A DNA stretch of 64,000 bases from Hemileia vastatrix (taxonomy: Eukaryota; Basidiomycota; Pucciniomycetes; Pucciniales; Zaghouaniaceae). Within the stretch, counting starts at the first letter, position 1; each line of letters opens with the position of its first letter. The notes under the pieces are model-generated. The model was given only the letters and a program-made list of their open reading frames with translations, was not told the DNA's origin and did no database searches. The stretch is taken from positions 5,961,001 to 6,025,000 of the forward strand of contig JASXTE010000012.1 in NCBI GenBank assembly GCA_030280995.1, read 5' to 3'. The position numbers and the translations under genes were made by a program. Positions 60,938 to 64,000 of this stretch are shown here, piece by piece.

Positions 60938-61460
60938 AGAATTATTCTGGTACTGTTTCCAAAGCGATTTGGAAAGAAAGAAAAGAAAAGAAAAGAAAAA
61001 AGTTAGTAAAAACACTTGGAAATGTGCCGGGCATGCTTCCAGCAGGTTTCTGAGGCTAAAAAAAAACTTAACAAAAACACTTGGAAACTGTGTAGAATTA
61101 TTCTGAGACTGTTTCCAAAGCAATTTGGAAAATAAAAGTTAGTAAAAATGCTTGGAAATGTACTGGGCATGCTTCCAGCATGTTTCAAAGGCTAAAAAAA
61201 ATTAAAAAAAAAACTTACCATAAATTCTTGGAACCAATGTAGAATTGTTCTGGTATTGTTTTCAAAGCAATTTGGAAAAAAATACAAAAAAAAAAGAAAA
61301 AAAAAGTTAGTAAAAATGCTTGGAAATGTGCTGGAAATGCTTCCAGCACATTTCAAAGGCTAAAAAATAAAAAAATAAAACTTACCAAAAATGCTCAGAA
61401 ACAGTCTAGAATTGTTCTGGGACTGTTTCCAAAGCAATTTGGCAAAAAAAAACCAAAAAA

Positions 61461-61979
61461 AAGCCTTAAAAAAGGGAAAAAAAAGAGAAAAAAGCAAGTA
61501 AAAAGAAAAGCAGGATCAGTTAGCACTCACCTTGGGTAAGTGTTGGAAGGGGCTTGAAGAGAAAAATGAGGAACATGTGAAGCTGTGGAGAAAAAGAAAA
61601 AAACATACCATGATGAAAGGGCAGAGAAAGATGTAAAGAGGAAGAGAGTTGGGAGAATCTAGAAGGAGAATTGAATGATGATTAGGATATGCATTAGGAA
61701 ATGCGTTCAGAAATGTGATATGGAAGAGTTTCAAGGGAATGAGTTTAGGGCCTTTATGAATATATAGCTTTTAGCAGGATTCCAGGATGATTTGGGGTTG
61801 GGGGTAAAGGGGTCTGATGTGCAGTTGATTGCTGAAACATGTGTATTGGTGGCCTGAATTGTGGTTGGGGTTATGGTGCAAGAATAGGAAGTATTTGACC
61901 AAATTTTTGACATGTCTAACCTCAAGGCTACCATTTATGATGGCATCTTGGAATGGTGTTTTGTGAATGAAGTCTGCCA
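61461..61979. other. Right subterminal region of the giant element
   Basis: On the minus strand it shows leader-like C/T-rich DNA with splice-like signals: ATG|GTATGTTTTTTTC..CTCCACAG at about 61615-61585, and CAAG|GTGAGTGCTAAC at about 61533-61520. This is where family A has the start of its accessory gene, but no protein resembling it remains. The part from about 61790 matches 11641-11863. Confidence 0.5.
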
Positions 61980-62008
61980 GGCATATATGGTAATGTTTTA
62001 CATCCCCT
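61980..62008 (-). repeat. Right terminal inverted repeat of giant Harbinger
   Basis: Its minus strand reads AGGGGATGTAAAACATTACC then ATATATGCC. It has two substitutions against the left end in the first 20 bases. Confidence 0.85.
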
Positions 62009-62011
62009 GAT

Positions 62012-63070
62012 GTATACATAAGTGAAATTAATGATTAAATACAATATATGCCATTATAATATCTTATATACACACATATATCCACCTTTTATAAGTCTTA
62101 TATTAAGTTGGAATATGTTAGGGTAATCTTAAAAACCTTAAACATAAGGCTAAATAATTTTTAAGTAGACTTGAAGCTGTTGTTTTCATTGTTTTATGGA
62201 AAAAATAAGAAATTCACTTTAAATCACTTAAAAGTTGAATATATGCACTATAAATTTAATAATATTGAAAATTCTCCTTGACAGATCAATTTGTCTTAAT
62301 TAAAACTATTGTTTTGGCTATTCAAATGCATAAAAATAACATTTTTTGAATTTGATGTTTTTTATTCTAGAAATGGCTTCTGTGTACTTGCCACATACCT
62401 CCTGTGTTTGTCTCACATGAATAGCTTCATTTTTAGAAAAGTTAGAAATTTCACACTATAATTAACCCACATTGTATTCCCACTATGGGGAAACACACTA
62501 AATTAAGTGACTGGCACTTACTTAGTGTTGTAATTTCTTTATTAGTGCATTGACCACATTATATGCACTAATTTCATTAATAACCTAAATATTGGTGCCT
62601 ATAATCCACTACCACATTCAAAATTTCCTATTTACTCAAGGATTTACCCATGCAAGCACCTTCCAAGAGACTGCATTCAGCTACCCCACATTTCACATCT
62701 TATTTTGGGTTTCTCAATGGTTTCTCAGTCAATATTGGTCATATTTGGATGAGAATCTCATTATTTATTTGGAATAGTTAGTCCTTTCATTTCTACTGTT
62801 GATACCGCTTAATTATTTGTTATATTTAGTATATTTTCTTCCTTATTCAGTCTTTTATTTTAAGAATTACACACATATATTCTCATTTTAGTTATTACTA
62901 TAACTTTGATGTGTTAAAACTTGTTATTTATGTATTTTTGTGTGTGATATGATTCTTCTTTTTTTACTGGTTTATCCTTAGGTTGATGGGAATTTTTAAC
63001 TGCTAATTTGAGGCATCATTGGCCAAGTAGAAGTTTGGTAAATCAAGGGGGAAAATTGGGGAATTCATGG
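62012..63070 (+). repeat. Remainder of the split gypsy-family LTR
   Basis: It aligns with 59541-60600 of the solo LTR, including ATGCCATTATAA, AACCTTAAACATAAGGCTA, GGGGAAACACACTAAA and GGCATCATTGGCC, and with the minus-strand LTR at about 5960-4920. It breaks off near 63070 before the TATA region, where unrelated sequence starting TGTCAGTGTATGC takes over. Confidence 0.85.
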
Positions 63071-64000
63071 GTGTCAGTGTATGCTAGTACTTAAGTATGA
63101 TTTAATAATAAATATTAATCGTCCTACTACTTAATATTAAATGATTTATGGATTAAAACTCAGGGAAATATTAATAACACTCTTATACTCAATTGTTAAC
63201 TCACAATATTTGGATTAGTGCAGACTAGTGGTAGAAAATAGGGTAATAAAATATAGTTATAGCTAATATAAAGATTATATCAATTTATAAAGGCTTTAAA
63301 ATATACTTTTAAATTCTAATAATTTTTTATTAATTTTAATTTGATGTGTAGTAAGTAAGTGATGTCCAATAACCTGCCAAATTCTCCTTTACTTATACCA
63401 AAATCCACTGGAGTGCACAGACCTTCTATCCAGATGATGTCACTGCTATCCCTGGGAGTTACAGCACTGTGAGGGCTCATAACCTCTGCATGGAGTACAC
63501 TTCAAGAAGTTTCAACACCCATACATCCAGTAAGGACCCTCCATCACAATTAATGATATCATACACTCATACCATAAATAGAGAAAACAGATAAAAGCAG
63601 ATACAATAAGGAAAAAGGTAAACTAACTCATCCAAAGAGAATAAAATGAAACAAAAAGCATATAAAGGAACAAAAAATACTTTCCAAGCCCCCAATAAAA
63701 TCCCAAAGCATCTACATTAACCCAGTAATCATAAACCAACCCATAAATCCATGAAAATCCATTAAAGGAAGCAGATTAAGTTGTCCAAACTGGATGTATG
63801 GACCTGAAAATGGTCTATATGCTTGTGTAGGTGTGGTGAGTCCATTAAATATGTCCATAGGACTTTAATTAGAAGAGAAATAAAGCTTATAGGCTATTTA
63901 GAGGGTTAAACTTGTGTGTATACACATATATACATAGTATAACTGTATAATTCACTGAATATGAGGTTTATGCATACATATTAGCTTATGTATGTCTATA
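63071..64000. other. Unassigned right edge
   Basis: The split LTR stops at about 63070, and a sequence starting TGTCAGTGTATGC begins at 63072, possibly the start of another LTR-type insertion continuing past the window. About 63390-63540 is less AT-rich but has no ORF. Confidence 0.4.

Larger units (their letters stand above)
58130..61460. repeat. Array of ~150-bp repeats split by two solo LTRs
   Basis: The unit runs: 'aaacttaccaaaaa', 'ttggaaacagtgtagaatt', 'ttctgggactgtttcc(a)aagcaatttgg', an A-run, 'gttagtaaaaa', 'cttggaaatgtgctgggcatgcttccagca', 'tttc(c)aaggct'. About seven copies are seen at 58130-58470, 59280-59445 and 60938-61460. The breaks between the blocks are the LTRs at 58475 and 59446. 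Confidence 0.85.
34954..62008 (+). mobile_element. Giant (27,055 bp) Harbinger-type element, TSD GAT
   Basis: The left end reads AGGGGGTGTCAAACATTACC and the inverse of the right end reads AGGGGATGTAAAACATTACC: 18 of 20 match. GAT flanks both ends (34951-34953 and 62009-62011). The flanks are the two halves of a single LTR whose alignment to intact copies has neither gap nor overlap after one GAT is removed. That is the strongest evidence that everything between belongs to one insertion. The contents are a decayed DDE transposase (40593-43075), a ~608-bp satellite, a ~150-bp repeat array, and later nested insertions. A 3-bp duplication and the DDE_Tnp_4-type transposase fit PIF/Harbinger. Local rearrangement bringing two ends together by chance is the alternative, but it would have to match the cut base exactly. 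Confidence 0.85.

Noticed and set aside
48868..62008. The inner element's right end pairing with the giant element's left end
   Set aside because: The two families share only about 11 terminal bases; beyond that each end matches only its own partner, and each pair has its own 3-bp duplication.
1..64000. rRNA genes, telomere repeats, replication origins
   Set aside because: No conserved rRNA segments, TTAGGG-type arrays or other recognisable origin features were seen.

Overview
The window looks like a gene-poor, AT-rich, transposon-packed stretch of a filamentous fungal nuclear genome. The likely source is a basidiomycete with a bloated genome, and a rust fungus (Pucciniales) is my best guess. 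The grounds are short GT-AG introns in the few host-type genes, Copia elements primed in the half-initiator-tRNA-Met style (GGTTATGG next to the LTR), a chromodomain-bearing Ty3 integrase, and PIF/Harbinger-type transposase with an accessory DNA-binding-type gene. The species assignment is inference; nothing here names the organism. All alignments were made by eye, so boundaries may be off by a few bases.

Layout. Positions 1-6069: a Ty3/gypsy element on the minus strand with its 1.5-kb 5' LTR. It is inserted in the integrase of an older plus-strand chromovirus (6070-8905). The same integrase is also split by a 2.06-kb foldback element (6157-8217) full of palindromes. Positions 8906-16819: decayed transposon sequence, namely an antisense Cys-rich ORF, Harbinger fragments, a CACTA-like MITE and a tRNA-like Pol III promoter. 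Positions 16820-28330: the only host-like gene island, with an isochorismatase-family hydrolase, a 513-aa membrane/coiled-coil protein and one unrecognised gene candidate. Positions 29312-34659: Copia-1, complete but broken, TSD AGAAA.

The main discovery is at 34954-62008. An LTR of the gypsy family is cut in two. Its first 99 bp lie at 34855-34953 and its remainder at 62012-about 63070. The halves rejoin exactly, with a 3-bp duplication (GAT), across matching AGGGG terminal inverted repeats. Everything between therefore appears to be one 27-kb Harbinger-type element. It carries a decayed DDE transposase, a satellite of about 12 units of ~608 bp each centred on a 40-bp palindrome, and an array of ~150-bp repeats. 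Five later insertions sit inside it, each with a readable target-site duplication: Copia-2 (CATTC), a CACTA-like MITE (CAT), a 3.7-kb Harbinger (AAT), and two solo LTRs (AAAAC and AGAAT). The inner 3.7-kb Harbinger has lost the DDE half of its transposase. It keeps an apparently intact 3-exon, 395-codon accessory gene and a minisatellite of hairpin units.

Relative ages can be read from the nesting: target LTR, then giant Harbinger, then satellite growth, then the late insertions. The same gypsy LTR family supplies both the oldest layer (the target) and a late one (a solo LTR inside), so it was active over a long time.
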